The notes below the pieces were generated by a model. The model did no database searches. It was not told the origin of the DNA and saw only the letters and a program-made list of their open reading frames with translations. DNA of 64,000 nt from Flavobacteriaceae bacterium. Its GTDB lineage: Bacteria > Bacteroidota > Bacteroidia > Flavobacteriales > Flavobacteriaceae. Within the stretch, counting starts at the first letter, position 1, and every line of letters begins with the position of its first letter. This document shows, in pieces, positions 43,257 through 53,563 of the stretch. A program made the position numbers and the translations under genes. The stretch covers positions 1-64,000 of the forward strand of contig JABHWD010000029.1 in the NCBI GenBank assembly GCA_018657955.1, written 5' to 3'.

Positions 43257-45680
43257 ATGAAAAAACTAGTATTTCTATTAATTTTATTTCTTCAATTTAG
43301 TTTTGTTAATTCACAAGAAAATGAATTATTTCATAGAGTTAAAATAAATTATAATTCATCTGAAAATTTTGAAAAATTACTAAATTCTGGTATTGCAATA
43401 GATCATGGCATACATAAGAAAAATGATTACTTCGAATCTGATTTCTCTGAATCTGAAATACAAATAATAGAAAAATTAAACATTGATTATAAGATTATAA
43501 TCAATGACATAGTTTCTTATTATAAGAATATAAATAATCCAGATCACAAAGATTTTATATCTAAATCAGATTCTAAAAATATTATATGTGATGATTCAAG
43601 TTCGAACAATTATGAAACTCCTGTAAATTATGACATTAAAGATGGTAATGATTTTGGGGGATTCTATACATATAGTGAAATGTTAGATGAATTAGATCAG
43701 ATGCATCAACTATATCCAAATCTTATTTCTCTAAGATCAGACATAAAAGATCCTACTACAGACGAAAGCCCGCATATGCATGAAACATATCAGGGAAGAT
43801 TCCTCCAATGGGTTAGAATTTCTGATAATCCAAATCAAGATGAAAATGAACCACAAATTCTATATACAGCCATACATCATGCAAGAGAACCTGGATCATT
43901 ACAGCAATTAATCTTTTACATGTGGTATCTGCTTGAGAACTACAATCAGGATGATACAATTAAGGAAGTAGTGGATAATACAGAATTGTATTTTATTCCT
44001 TGTGTAAATCCTGATGGCTACATCCATAATGAAACTAATGATCCTGAAGGAGGTGGCATGTGGAGGAAAAATAGAAACAATAATCATGGTGTTGATAACA
44101 ACAGAAACTATTCATATATAGATGATAATGGAAATGAAGTTTGGAATACATCAGGAACATCTAGTAATCAAAATGGAAGTACTTATGCTGGTGATGGGCC
44201 TTTTTCAGAATCTGAAAATAAAGCTATTAGGTATTTTGTAGAAAATCACGATTTTATCCTTGCATTAAATAACCATACACATAGCAATCTCCTACTCTAC
44301 CCTTATGGATACGACTATAATCAATATACCGAAGATAACGATGTGTATGAATTTCTTTCTGAAGAGCTAGTTAAAGAGAATGGATATGATAATATCATTA
44401 GTGCTGATCTTTATCCAGCTGCTGGGGATAGTGACGATTTTATGTATGGAATGTTAGAGACAGAATCAGGTGGAAGCAGAAATAAGATATTTGCTATGAC
44501 TCCCGAAATTGGATCATCCTTTTGGCCTGCAGCATCTACTATTGAAGATCTTTGTAAAGAGATGATGTATCTTAATTTAACAGCAGCTCAAATGGCAAAT
44601 AATTATGCAACTCTAAAAGATATAACAACCTCAAATTTTATTAGCTCTTCATCCTATTCAACTAGTTATGAAATCCAAAGGCTTGGAATAGGTGGTCAAG
44701 GAGATTTTGATGTTTCAATTACTCCAATTTCCGATAATATTATATCTGGAACAAATACTAACAATCATAATCAAATGAGCTTAGGAGGAATCATTGGAGG
44801 GACTTTTACAATTGAATTAAGTAGCGAAATCCAATATGGAGATCAAGTTTCTTATATGTTAGTTCTCAATAATGGGTCTTTTAATAAAGAATATATTATA
44901 AATAAAATTTATGGTGATCCAATAATTGTTTTTGAAGATGAAAGTAGTATGATTCAAGATTATTGGGAATCTGATTCATGGAATATAACATATGAAGATT
45001 ATACCTCTCCAGACACATCAATAACAGATTCTCCAAATGCTAATTATAGTAATAATGAATATTCTGTAATTGAATTATCAAATTCAGTAAATCTGTCAGA
45101 TGCTTCATATGCAGAATTAAGTTTTAATGCAAAATGGCATACGGAAAGTGGTTACGACTATATTCAAGTAGAGATTTCAACAGATAATGGTCAAAGCTGG
45201 ACTCCTCAGTGTGGGAAATATACCAAAATTGGAAGTGACACACATGAAAACGCAATAGATGAACCTCTATATGATGGCCTTCAAGAATCATGGGTTAATG
45301 AGACCATATCACTATCTGACTATTTAAATAATGAAATTAAAATTAGATTTAAATTAGTTTCAGATAATTCTCAAAGAAGAGATGGATTTTATTTTGACGA
45401 TTTAAAAATCAATATTATTAGCAGTAATTTAAGTATAAATAGTATTGATAATATACCTGTCCAATTTTATCCTAACCCGGCTAAGGAAAAAGTTTTTATT
45501 AATACTACCCTAATTAATTATAATATTACTATTTATAATATACTTGGTAAACAGATTTTTAGAACCATCGGCAACAGCGGTAATACTACAATTAACTTAT
45601 CTTCATTACCTCATGGAATTTTCTTACTTAAATTGAATAATGGGGAAAAAATTAAAACTTTTAAGATAATTAAAAATTAA
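43257..45680 (+). CDS. M14 zinc carboxypeptidase exported by type IX secretion
   Basis: 807 residues. A signal peptide ('LLILFLQFSFVNSQ') and a pro-region (to about residue 120) are followed by the M14 catalytic domain: zinc ligands HxxE in 'AIHHAREPGS' and His in 'NNHTHSNLLLYPYG', and the catalytic Glu in 'MTPEIGSSFWP'. A beta-sandwich/MAM-like region follows, and the last 80 residues are a type A T9SS sorting domain ('QFYPNPAKEKVFINT', 'YNILGKQIF', 'LPHGIFLLKL'). A secreted or surface-attached scavenging peptidase is likely. It shows that the organism has type IX secretion. Confidence 0.93.
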   Translation: MKKLVFLLILFLQFSFVNSQENELFHRVKINYNSSENFEKLLNSGIAIDHGIHKKNDYFESDFSESEIQIIEKLNIDYKIIINDIVSYYKNINNPDHKDFISKSDSKNIICDDSSSNNYETPVNYDIKDGNDFGGFYTYSEMLDELDQMHQLYPNLISLRSDIKDPTTDESPHMHETYQGRFLQWVRISDNPNQDENEPQILYTAIHHAREPGSLQQLIFYMWYLLENYNQDDTIKEVVDNTELYFIPCVNPDGYIHNETNDPEGGGMWRKNRNNNHGVDNNRNYSYIDDNGNEVWNTSGTSSNQNGSTYAGDGPFSESENKAIRYFVENHDFILALNNHTHSNLLLYPYGYDYNQYTEDNDVYEFLSEELVKENGYDNIISADLYPAAGDSDDFMYGMLETESGGSRNKIFAMTPEIGSSFWPAASTIEDLCKEMMYLNLTAAQMANNYATLKDITTSNFISSSSYSTSYEIQRLGIGGQGDFDVSITPISDNIISGTNTNNHNQMSLGGIIGGTFTIELSSEIQYGDQVSYMLVLNNGSFNKEYIINKIYGDPIIVFEDESSMIQDYWESDSWNITYEDYTSPDTSITDSPNANYSNNEYSVIELSNSVNLSDASYAELSFNAKWHTESGYDYIQVEISTDNGQSWTPQCGKYTKIGSDTHENAIDEPLYDGLQESWVNETISLSDYLNNEIKIRFKLVSDNSQRRDGFYFDDLKINIISSNLSINSIDNIPVQFYPNPAKEKVFINTTLINYNITIYNILGKQIFRTIGNSGNTTINLSSLPHGIFLLKLNNGEKIKTFKIIKN

Positions 45681-45744
45681 TTTGAACTATACAATGCGTG
45701 CATAGTAATTAATTTATTATATTGTATTTTGCAATTATTGAATA

Positions 45745-46200
45745 ATGAAAAGCAGTAAAACCAGGTTTGATTTAATTGATCTTAATCTTAGAACTTTATG
45801 GCAGTCTGTCAGAAGGATGTATAACGAAGAAGCTATTAAATATGGGGTAACGTATGGAATTGGTTTTACTCTCTTAAGTATTGATCCAAAAAAAGGAACT
45901 CCATCGACATCGATAGGACCCATTATGGGAGTTGAAGCAAACAGCCTATCTAGGTTATTAAAAAAAATGGAAATAGACAAATTGATATATCGAAAACCTA
46001 ATCCACGTGATGGAAGAGGAGTTATAATTTCACTTACAAAAGAAGGTCTAAAAAAAAGAGATATTACAAAAAATAAAGTACTAAAATTTAATAGCCTAAT
46101 TAAAGATAACATTACAAAAGAAGAATTGAATATATTTTTAAAAACTACTAATACTATCAAAAATTTAATTTCTGAAAATACTGTATTTAAAAACAAATAA
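45745..46200 (+). CDS. MarR family transcriptional regulator
   Basis: 151 residues with a winged helix-turn-helix: 'GVEANSLSRLLKKMEIDKL' is the recognition helix, and 'IYRKPNPRDGRGVIISLTKE' the wing with its typical Asp-Arg. The flanking helices form the dimer interface. It lies directly before the fad operon: the next gene starts one base after its stop. It is therefore probably the regulator of fatty-acid degradation, responding to an acyl-CoA; this is inference from position. A GTATTTTG stretch about 14 bp upstream is a weak -7 element. Confidence 0.9.
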   Translation: MKSSKTRFDLIDLNLRTLWQSVRRMYNEEAIKYGVTYGIGFTLLSIDPKKGTPSTSIGPIMGVEANSLSRLLKKMEIDKLIYRKPNPRDGRGVIISLTKEGLKKRDITKNKVLKFNSLIKDNITKEELNIFLKTTNTIKNLISENTVFKNK

Positions 46201-48606
46201 ATGAATAGAAAAATTAATAAAGTAGCTATTATTGGTTCTGGAATTATGGGAAGTGGTATTGCATGTCATTTTGCCAATATTGGCATAGAGGTGCTATTAT
46301 TAGATATAGTTCCAACCAAACTTTTAGATACAGAAATTAAAAAAAATCTTAGTCTAGAGGATAAAATCGTTAGAAATAGAATTGTTAATGAATCCCTAGC
46401 AAAAGCAATAAAATCAAAGCCCTCTCCACTATATCATAGGAATTTTAAAAATAGAATAACGACTGGTAATTTAACTGATAATCTAGAAAAAATATCTGAA
46501 GCTGACTGGATTATTGAAGTAGTAATTGAAAATCTTGAAATTAAAAACCAAGTTTTTAAAGAAATTGAAAAATACAGAAAGTCTGGCACTATTATTACTT
46601 CAAATACTTCTGGAATTCCTATAAAATTCATGAACAGCGAACGATCTGAAGACTTTCAACAACATTTTGCTGTTACTCATTTTTTTAATCCTCCTAGATA
46701 TTTAAAATTATTTGAAATTGTACCTGGTCCAAATTGCAAAAATGAAGTAATAGAATTCCTTAATATGTTTGGTGAAAAATTCTTAGGAAAAACTTCAGTT
46801 TTAGCAAAGGATACACCAGGTTTTATAGGTAATAGAATAGGGAATTTTGGAATACAAGATCTTTTCCATAACATGAAAGAATTAGATATTTCAATAGAAG
46901 ATCTAGATACTTTAACTGGTCCACTTATTGGAAGGCCTAAATCTGCAACTTTTAGAACCGCGGATCTTGTTGGAATTGACACTTTATCTAGAGTAAGTAA
47001 TGGAATATATGAAAATTGCCCTGATGATGAATGTAGAAATGTTTTCGTAACTCCAGATTTTATAAAAGACATGCTAGAGAAAAATTGGCTTGGAGATAAA
47101 ACAGGCCAAGGTTTCTATAAAAAAACAAGAGATAAAAATGGAAAAAGGGAGATTCTTGTTCTGGATTTTGATTCTATGGAATATAGAAAAACGAATAAAA
47201 CAAAATTTGATATTGTTGGCAAGGCTAAGAAAATAGAAAATACAATAGATAGGTTTAAAGTTTTAATTGATGGAGATGATAAAGTAAGTGAATTTTATAG
47301 AAAAACATTAGCTGGAATGTTTTCATATGCTCAAAATAGAATTCCAGAAATATCGAATGATACATATAGTATTGATGATGCTGTAAAAGCAGGGTTTGGA
47401 TGGGAAAATGGTCCTTTTGAAGTATGGGATTCTATTGGTATTCAAGAAGGTATTGATCTGATGAAATCCTACAATAAAAAACCTGCAAAATGGATAGAAG
47501 AATTAGTTAATTCAGAAACTAAAAGCTTCTACTCTATTAAGAATGGTTTTACTTATTATTATGATATATCTGAAAAGAAACATCTTGTTAAACCTGGTCA
47601 AGAATCATTTATAATTTTAGATAATATAAGGAAAAATAATCTTGTTTGGGAAAATGAAGAATTTGTTATAGAAGATATAGGCGATGGGATTTTAAATGCA
47701 GAGTTTAGGTCTAAAATGAATTCAATTGGAGAAAATGTTCTATTAGGAATAGATAAAGCAATTGATTTAGCTGAAGAAAATTTTCAAGGACTTGTAATTG
47801 GAAATCAAGCTGCTAGTTTTTCTGCTGGTGCAAATCTAGCAATGATACTTATGGCTGCAGCAGAACAAGAATATGATCAAATAAATTCTACTATCAAAAA
47901 ATTTCAAGATACAACGATGCGTTTACGCTGTTGTAATGTTCCTACAATTGCTTCAGTCCAGGGGATGACACTTGCTGGAGGCTGTGAAGTTGCAATGCAC
48001 TGTGATAAAATAGTTGCAAATGCTGAAACCTATACAGGCCTAGTAGAAGTGGGTGTTGGACTAATTCCTGCTGGAGGTGGAACAAAAGAGATGACATTAA
48101 GAGCCTCTAATAAATACAATAAAAATGATGTAGAATTGAATATTCTTCAGGAATATTTTTTAACGATTGGGATGGCTAAAGTATCTACATCTGCATATGA
48201 GGCTTATGACTTAGGAATATTAATTAAGGGTAAGGATATAATTGTAATGAATAATAAAAGTCAAATTGCAATAGCAAAAAGTCATGCAAAAATTATGGCT
48301 GAAACAGGATATGTCCCTCCTTTAAGAGAAAGAAATATAAAAGTGCTGGGGAAACAAGCATTAGGAATGTTTCTTGTTGGAACACATTCAATGGAATCAG
48401 CAAATTATATAAGTGAATTTGATAAAAAAATTGCTAATAAGTTAGGGTATGTTATGTCAGGAGGTGATCTGTCAGAATCTACAATGGTATCTGAACAATA
48501 TCTCTTAGAACTTGAAAGAGAAGCTTTTCTTAGTCTTTGTGGAGAACGAAAAACATTAGAAAGAATTCAACATATGTTAACTAAAGGGAAACCCTTAAGA
48601 AATTAA
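46201..48606 (+). CDS. fadN: Bifunctional 3-hydroxyacyl-CoA dehydrogenase/enoyl-CoA hydratase (FadN type)
   Basis: 801 residues. The NAD-binding dehydrogenase domain comes first ('VAIIGSGIMGSGIACHFANI', then 'HFFNPPRYLKLFEIVPG' with the catalytic His, and 'KDTPGFIGNRIG'), and the hydratase/crotonase domain last ('AASFSAGANLAMI', 'GMTLAGGCEVAMHCD'). This order is the reverse of proteobacterial FadB and matches FadN of Bacillus. It performs the middle two steps of beta-oxidation. Contiguous with the MarR gene and 7 nt before the thiolase. Confidence 0.92.
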   Translation: MNRKINKVAIIGSGIMGSGIACHFANIGIEVLLLDIVPTKLLDTEIKKNLSLEDKIVRNRIVNESLAKAIKSKPSPLYHRNFKNRITTGNLTDNLEKISEADWIIEVVIENLEIKNQVFKEIEKYRKSGTIITSNTSGIPIKFMNSERSEDFQQHFAVTHFFNPPRYLKLFEIVPGPNCKNEVIEFLNMFGEKFLGKTSVLAKDTPGFIGNRIGNFGIQDLFHNMKELDISIEDLDTLTGPLIGRPKSATFRTADLVGIDTLSRVSNGIYENCPDDECRNVFVTPDFIKDMLEKNWLGDKTGQGFYKKTRDKNGKREILVLDFDSMEYRKTNKTKFDIVGKAKKIENTIDRFKVLIDGDDKVSEFYRKTLAGMFSYAQNRIPEISNDTYSIDDAVKAGFGWENGPFEVWDSIGIQEGIDLMKSYNKKPAKWIEELVNSETKSFYSIKNGFTYYYDISEKKHLVKPGQESFIILDNIRKNNLVWENEEFVIEDIGDGILNAEFRSKMNSIGENVLLGIDKAIDLAEENFQGLVIGNQAASFSAGANLAMILMAAAEQEYDQINSTIKKFQDTTMRLRCCNVPTIASVQGMTLAGGCEVAMHCDKIVANAETYTGLVEVGVGLIPAGGGTKEMTLRASNKYNKNDVELNILQEYFLTIGMAKVSTSAYEAYDLGILIKGKDIIVMNNKSQIAIAKSHAKIMAETGYVPPLRERNIKVLGKQALGMFLVGTHSMESANYISEFDKKIANKLGYVMSGGDLSESTMVSEQYLLELEREAFLSLCGERKTLERIQHMLTKGKPLRN

Positions 48607-48613
48607 TACAAAT

Positions 48614-49804
48614 ATGAATACAGCATATATTATTTCAGCATACAGAACTGCAGTTGGTAAAGCACCTAAAGGACTTCTTAGATTTAAAAGGCCTGATGAA
48701 TTAGCTGCAGAAACCATTGAATATATGGTAAATAAAATTCCTAATCTAGATAAATCTCGAATTGACGATGTGATTGTTGGTAATGCAACCCCTGAAGCAG
48801 AACAAGGATTAAATATTGCTAGATTAATCTCATTAATGGGTTTAAAAACAAATGATGTCGCTGGAGTTACTGTAAATAGATACTGTGCTTCTGGCCTTGA
48901 AACTATAGCTATGGCAACAGCTAAGATTCAATCAGGGATGTCAAACTGTATTATAGCGGGTGGCGTTGAAAGCATGAGTATAATGCCAATGGGAGGATAT
49001 AAACCTAGTCCAGATTATAAAATAGTCAGTCAAGGAAATGAAGATTATTATTGGGGAATGGGATTAACAGCAGAAGCAGTCGCTAAGCAATACAAAATAT
49101 CTAGAGAAGATCAAGATGAGTTTTCTTATAATTCACATATGAAAGCATTAAAGGCTCAAAAAGAAGGAAGATTTAATGATCAGATTGTGCCAATTAATAT
49201 AAGTCATACATATGTTGACGAGAATAACAAAAGGGCTACAAACAAGTATACTGTTACAAAAGATGAAGGCCCTCGAGAAGGAACTAATATAGAAGTGCTT
49301 AACAAATTAAGGTCTGTTTTTTCAAATAAAGGTAGTGTGACTGCAGGAAATTCTTCTCAAATGAGTGATGGAGCTGCATTTACCCTTATCATGAGTGAAG
49401 CTATGGTAAATGAACTTAATTTAAAACCTATTGCAAGAATGGTTAATTATGCTGTAGCTGGAGTAGAACCACGAATTATGGGGATAGGACCTGTCAAAGC
49501 TGTTCCTAAAGTTCTTAAACAATCTGGGTTAAATCTAAATGATATATCTCTTATAGAATTAAATGAAGCATTTGCTTCTCAGTCATTAGCTGTAATTAAT
49601 GAGTTAGATTTAGATAAAGAAATAATTAATGTAAATGGCGGAGCAATTTCATTAGGTCATCCATTAGGATGCACAGGAGCAAAATTAAGTGTTCAGCTAT
49701 TTGATGAAATGAGAAAAAGAAAGTTAAATAATAAATATGGTCTAGTAACTATGTGTGTTGGAACAGGTCAAGGAGCGGCTGGAATATTTGAATTAATAAA
49801 TTAA
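48614..49804 (+). CDS. fadA: Acetyl-CoA C-acyltransferase (3-ketoacyl-CoA thiolase)
   Basis: 396 residues with all thiolase active-site motifs: nucleophile Cys in '[15 protein letters not shown]', His in '[17 protein letters not shown]' and the second Cys in '[15 protein letters not shown]'. It carries out the last, thiolytic step of each beta-oxidation round. It lies between the FadN-type enzyme and the acyl-CoA dehydrogenase, and the following gene begins 2 nt after its stop. Confidence 0.95.
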   Translation: MNTAYIISAYRTAVGKAPKGLLRFKRPDELAAETIEYMVNKIPNLDKSRIDDVIVGNATPEAEQGLNIARLISLMGLKTNDVAGVTVNRYCASGLETIAMATAKIQSGMSNCIIAGGVESMSIMPMGGYKPSPDYKIVSQGNEDYYWGMGLTAEAVAKQYKISREDQDEFSYNSHMKALKAQKEGRFNDQIVPINISHTYVDENNKRATNKYTVTKDEGPREGTNIEVLNKLRSVFSNKGSVTAGNSSQMSDGAAFTLIMSEAMVNELNLKPIARMVNYAVAGVEPRIMGIGPVKAVPKVLKQSGLNLNDISLIELNEAFASQSLAVINELDLDKEIINVNGGAISLGHPLGCTGAKLSVQLFDEMRKRKLNNKYGLVTMCVGTGQGAAGIFELIN

Positions 49805-49806
49805 TT

Positions 49807-51609
49807 ATGTTACAAAATAGTAAAATAAAGGGTGGAGAATTTATTGTTAAAGAATTAGACTGTAATCATATATTTACACCTGAAGATTTCTCTGAAGAAC
49901 AAAAAATGATGAGAGATTCTATAATAGAATTTAATGACAGAGAAATAATAGCTAATAGAAGTCGATTTGAAGCAAAAGATTTTAAACTAACTGAAGAAGT
50001 TATGAAAAAAGCTGGTGAGATGGGGTTTTTAGGTGTTCATGTCCCAGAAGAGTATGGAGGTTTAGGAATGGGTTTTGTTTCTACAATGCTCGTATGTGAC
50101 TACATCTCTAGTGGTAGTGGCTCCATTAGCACTGCATTTGGGGCACATACAGGAATTGGCACTATGCCTATTTTATTTTATGGAACTGAAGAACAAAAGA
50201 AAAAATATTTACCAAAACTTTCTTCAGGTGAATGGTTTGGTGCATATTGCCTGACTGAACCTAATGCTGGAAGTGATGCTAACTCAGGAAAAACAACTGC
50301 AGAACTAACATCTGATAAAAAGTATTATAAAATTAATGGGCAAAAAATGTGGATCTCAAATGCAGGGTTTGCAAAATTATTTATAGTATTTGCAAGAATT
50401 GAAAATGATAAAAATATAAGTGCATTTATTATTGAAAAAGATGAAAATAATGGCATTATTTTAGGAGAAGAAGAGAAAAAACTTGGAATAAGGGCTTCTT
50501 CTACTAGACAAGTTTTTTTTAATGACACAACTATACCTGCTGAAAATATGTTGGGTAAAAGAGGGGAAGGATTTAAAATAGCTGTGAATTCTTTAAATGT
50601 AGGAAGAATCAAACTGGGAGCTGCATGCCTTGATTCACAAAGAAGATGTGTTACAATCGCTGTTCAGTATGCAAATAACAGAAAACAATTTAATACCAGA
50701 ATATCAGATTTTGGTGCAATTAAATATAAGATTGCTGAAATGGCAACGAATGCATACATTAATGAATCTGCTTGTTATAGAGCTGCAAAAGATATAGAAG
50801 ATCGAATAGAAAGTTTAATTGCAAATAATTATTCAGAACAAGAAGCTGAATTAAAAGCATTAGAAGAATTTGCTATTGAGTGTTCAATAATTAAAGTAAC
50901 AACATCTGAAGATATGCAGATATGTTCTGATGAAGGAATTCAAATATTTGGAGGAATGGGATTCTCTGAAGAGACTCCAATGGAGGCTGCATGGAGAGAC
51001 GCAAGAATATGTAGAATTTATGAAGGAACTAATGAGATTAATAGAATGGTCTGTATTGGAATGCTTCTTAAAAAAGCAATGAAAAAAAATATCGACCTTT
51101 TAAGTCCTACTAAAGGAGTATTTAAGGAAATTATTGGTATACCATCATTTTCATTTAAATCAAAAGATTATTCAATTCTATTTACTGAAGAAAAAATATT
51201 ATTAAAAAATCTAAAAAAGGTATTTTTGATGATTAATGGATTTGCTGTTGAAAAATTTGGCAAAGATTTAGACAAACATCAGCAAACAATCCTAGCATTA
51301 GCAGACATATTGATGGAAATATATATGGCTGAATCAGCTTTATTAAGAACCGAGAAAAATGCTATTAAACTTGGAGAGAAAGAGTTAAAAACTCAAATAG
51401 ATATGTCTAAATTATATTTATATAATTCAGTGGACATAGTATCAAAAGCTTGCAGACAAATTATAGTATCTATTTCTAGAGGAAGTAAACAAAAAATGCT
51501 TTTAAAAGGTTTAAATAAATTCACTAAATATAAAAACTACCCAGATATAATTGGAATAAGAAATAATATTGCAGAAAAAATTAAAAATGAAAATAAATAC
51601 TGTTTTTAA
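49807..51609 (+). CDS. fadE: Acyl-CoA dehydrogenase, long form (FadE type)
   Basis: 600 residues. The acyl-CoA dehydrogenase core has 'GMGFVSTMLVCDYIS', the FAD-contact 'YCLTEPNAGSDANSG', 'QKMWISNAGFAKLF' and the C-terminal 'GGMGFSEETPMEAAWRDARI' and 'RIYEGTNEINRMV' with the catalytic Glu. A further helical domain of about 190 residues follows, as in Bacillus FadE and in very-long-chain enzymes. It starts beta-oxidation by forming the trans-2 double bond. Last gene of the fad operon; it ends 16 bp from the convergent acyltransferase gene. Confidence 0.93.
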   Translation: MLQNSKIKGGEFIVKELDCNHIFTPEDFSEEQKMMRDSIIEFNDREIIANRSRFEAKDFKLTEEVMKKAGEMGFLGVHVPEEYGGLGMGFVSTMLVCDYISSGSGSISTAFGAHTGIGTMPILFYGTEEQKKKYLPKLSSGEWFGAYCLTEPNAGSDANSGKTTAELTSDKKYYKINGQKMWISNAGFAKLFIVFARIENDKNISAFIIEKDENNGIILGEEEKKLGIRASSTRQVFFNDTTIPAENMLGKRGEGFKIAVNSLNVGRIKLGAACLDSQRRCVTIAVQYANNRKQFNTRISDFGAIKYKIAEMATNAYINESACYRAAKDIEDRIESLIANNYSEQEAELKALEEFAIECSIIKVTTSEDMQICSDEGIQIFGGMGFSEETPMEAAWRDARICRIYEGTNEINRMVCIGMLLKKAMKKNIDLLSPTKGVFKEIIGIPSFSFKSKDYSILFTEEKILLKNLKKVFLMINGFAVEKFGKDLDKHQQTILALADILMEIYMAESALLRTEKNAIKLGEKELKTQIDMSKLYLYNSVDIVSKACRQIIVSISRGSKQKMLLKGLNKFTKYKNYPDIIGIRNNIAEKIKNENKYCF

Positions 51610-51625
51610 TAAATAAAACAATAGC

Positions 51626-52426
51626 CTATACCCATTGTCTTTTAGCATTTAATTCTTGCTGAATTTTTAATTCTTTCTCCGATAGAACTTTTAAAAAGGA
51701 TGGGTGCTGTTCTATAGCAAACTCTATTTTCTTAACTATCTCTTCAGTAGATTCGTTTTCATAATCAATTTTTAATGGTTGTTTGATCTCGATAGTTTGA
51801 AGTATATTTTTCTTTTTTATTCTAATTCCCTTTTTATCAAATGATCTCCTAAATCCATCAATTACAATAGGAATAACAATCGGCCTATATTGCTTAATTA
51901 GAAATGCCGTTCCTTTTCTAATTGGTTTAAATGGTGTAGTAGTCCCCTGAGGAAAAGTAATCACCCAACCATCATTTAATGCAATTCCTATTTTAGAAAT
52001 ATCACTCATTTTTACTTGTCTGTCTACATCTTTCCCGTGACTTCTCCAAGTTCTCTCTATACTAACAGAACCAGCATAAGCCAATATCCTTGGAAGCAAT
52101 CCTGAAGTCATTGTTTCCTTCGCTGCAATAAAATATAAATTCAATTTTGGATTCCACATATATCCGACATTTTTTATTGAGTCAACTCTCCCTTTTAAAC
52201 TTGCATTGAATACATGAAACATTGAAACTACATCCGCAAAGTAGGTTTGATGATTTGAGACAAATAATACATTATTGTCTGGAAGGCTCTTTATTACTTC
52301 AGATCCTTCTATTTTTAACTCATTAAAACCGCGGAATCTTCTATGACTTAAAAATCCCGAAATTCTTATTAGCCATTTCTTTAAAAAAAGTATATGACCA
52401 AAAGGATTTCTTTTAATAATTCTCAT
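51626..52426 (-). CDS. PlsC-type 1-acylglycerol-3-phosphate acyltransferase homologue
   Basis: 266 residues of the glycerolipid acyltransferase family. The catalytic box is 'SNHQTYFADVVSMF': His and Asp are separated by five residues rather than the usual four. The acceptor box is 'FPQGTTTPFKP', Gln for the usual Glu. 'SIERTWRSHGKDVD' and 'PIVIPIVIDGFRRSF' fill the other family positions. It probably acylates a lysolipid at the inner membrane, but the altered motifs make the acceptor uncertain. It is downstream of the Nudix gene (33 nt). Confidence 0.82.
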   Translation of the reverse strand: MRIIKRNPFGHILFLKKWLIRISGFLSHRRFRGFNELKIEGSEVIKSLPDNNVLFVSNHQTYFADVVSMFHVFNASLKGRVDSIKNVGYMWNPKLNLYFIAAKETMTSGLLPRILAYAGSVSIERTWRSHGKDVDRQVKMSDISKIGIALNDGWVITFPQGTTTPFKPIRKGTAFLIKQYRPIVIPIVIDGFRRSFDKKGIRIKKKNILQTIEIKQPLKIDYENESTEEIVKKIEFAIEQHPSFLKVLSEKELKIQQELNAKRQWV

Positions 52427-52459
52427 ATAAAAAATTTGATAACAAAAGTAAAAAAAAAG

Positions 52460-53104
52460 TCATAAAACAGACTTAATTATATCCTTTACTTCTGACAATA
52501 TCATTGCTGTAGCCCCCCAAACAAAATATCCATTTAATTTATAAGCGGGAACTAGTGTATTTAAGTACCTATTTGAGATCTGTGATCCTTTTGTTTTCAC
52601 AATATTATTATCAATAAACAATTGTTCTAAATCAACATTAATAATTTCTTTTACTTCATTTGTATCTTTTATGAATTTAAGCTCATTTTCTGTGTAGACC
52701 ATAAAAGGAGAAATATCGTAATTACTTGGAGGGACATATACATTTTGTAATTTTCGAATTAATTGAACTTTATTAATATCAATACCTATTTCTTCATTTG
52801 TTTCTCTTAATGCAGTATCAAAAATGCTTTTATCATTTTTTTCAAAACTCCCCCCTGGCAAACTAATTTGATTTGAATGCACTCCATCATATTCATTCCT
52901 TAAAATCAGTGTAAAACTTACTCTATTATTATATGGATGAAATAATATTGTAACTCCAGCATTTTTCGAGTTTTTATAATTATTTCTAGTTAACTCTAAT
53001 AAATCCTTTCTAAAAGGAGGCGCCATTTTTAACTGTGATACATTGGAATCAATAATCAATTCCTTAATTTTTGGAGTAATTTCTATAAATCTATCAATAG
53101 TCAT
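52460..53104 (-). CDS. Nudix hydrolase, CoA pyrophosphatase type
   Basis: 214 residues. The Nudix box is complete: 'GGSFEKNDKSIFDTALRE' continuing 'TNEEIGID' (GX5EX7REUXEEXGU). The preceding UPF0035-like region is 'VSFTLILRNEYDGVHSNQIS', quoted in part, with 'SLPGG' leading into the box; this matches CoA diphosphatases such as NudL. It would hydrolyse CoA or acyl-CoA to phosphopantetheine derivatives and ADP. It sits 6 nt after the DUF4442 gene in the trxB operon. Confidence 0.87.
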   Translation of the reverse strand: MTIDRFIEITPKIKELIIDSNVSQLKMAPPFRKDLLELTRNNYKNSKNAGVTILFHPYNNRVSFTLILRNEYDGVHSNQISLPGGSFEKNDKSIFDTALRETNEEIGIDINKVQLIRKLQNVYVPPSNYDISPFMVYTENELKFIKDTNEVKEIINVDLEQLFIDNNIVKTKGSQISNRYLNTLVPAYKLNGYFVWGATAMILSEVKDIIKSVL

Positions 53105-53110
53105 TTAAAC

Positions 53111-53563
53111 CTATTTTTCTCTAATTTTTAAAGACCATTCAAAGGTAAATTTAGATATAGTTGCATTCTGTTTATTTATTCCTGTTGATGACAGGACTAT
53201 TATTTGAGGAGTTTTTAAAGCAATTAGTTTTTCAATTGTATCATCAATTTTATTACCCTGGGTACAATTGAAAATAATTGTACCTGTAGCTTTTTTAAAA
53301 TAATTTGCTTTGTTTGAAATTAATAACATTGATATATCATATCCGCTTTTTTTAATCTTATCAACCATCATTAAGCCAGTGGTCAACTCTGCTGCCATTC
53401 CTTGAGCTGCCCAAAACATTGACTTAAATGGATTTTTATTAAACCAATTAAGTGTTATTTTAATCTCACATTGGGTAGAATCTAAAGATCTCATTCTAGC
53501 TCCACAAAAGTATGCTGCAGGTAATTTTTTTAAAAGGAATAAGTTGTGTTTTAAAAACTTCAT
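53111..53563 (-). CDS. DUF4442 hotdog-fold protein
   Basis: 150 residues resembling the DUF4442 hotdog-fold family, related to thioesterases: 'CGARMRSLDSTQCEIKITLN' in the first strand and 'FWAAQGMAAELTTGLMMVDK' on the central helix. The helix position normally carries the catalytic Asp or Glu, and a Glu is present ('AAELT'). A CoA-thioester substrate is plausible given the neighbouring CoA-type Nudix hydrolase. The start overlaps trxB by 4 nt, so expression is coupled. Confidence 0.75.
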   Translation of the reverse strand: MKFLKHNLFLLKKLPAAYFCGARMRSLDSTQCEIKITLNWFNKNPFKSMFWAAQGMAAELTTGLMMVDKIKKSGYDISMLLISNKANYFKKATGTIIFNCTQGNKIDDTIEKLIALKTPQIIVLSSTGINKQNATISKFTFEWSLKIREK

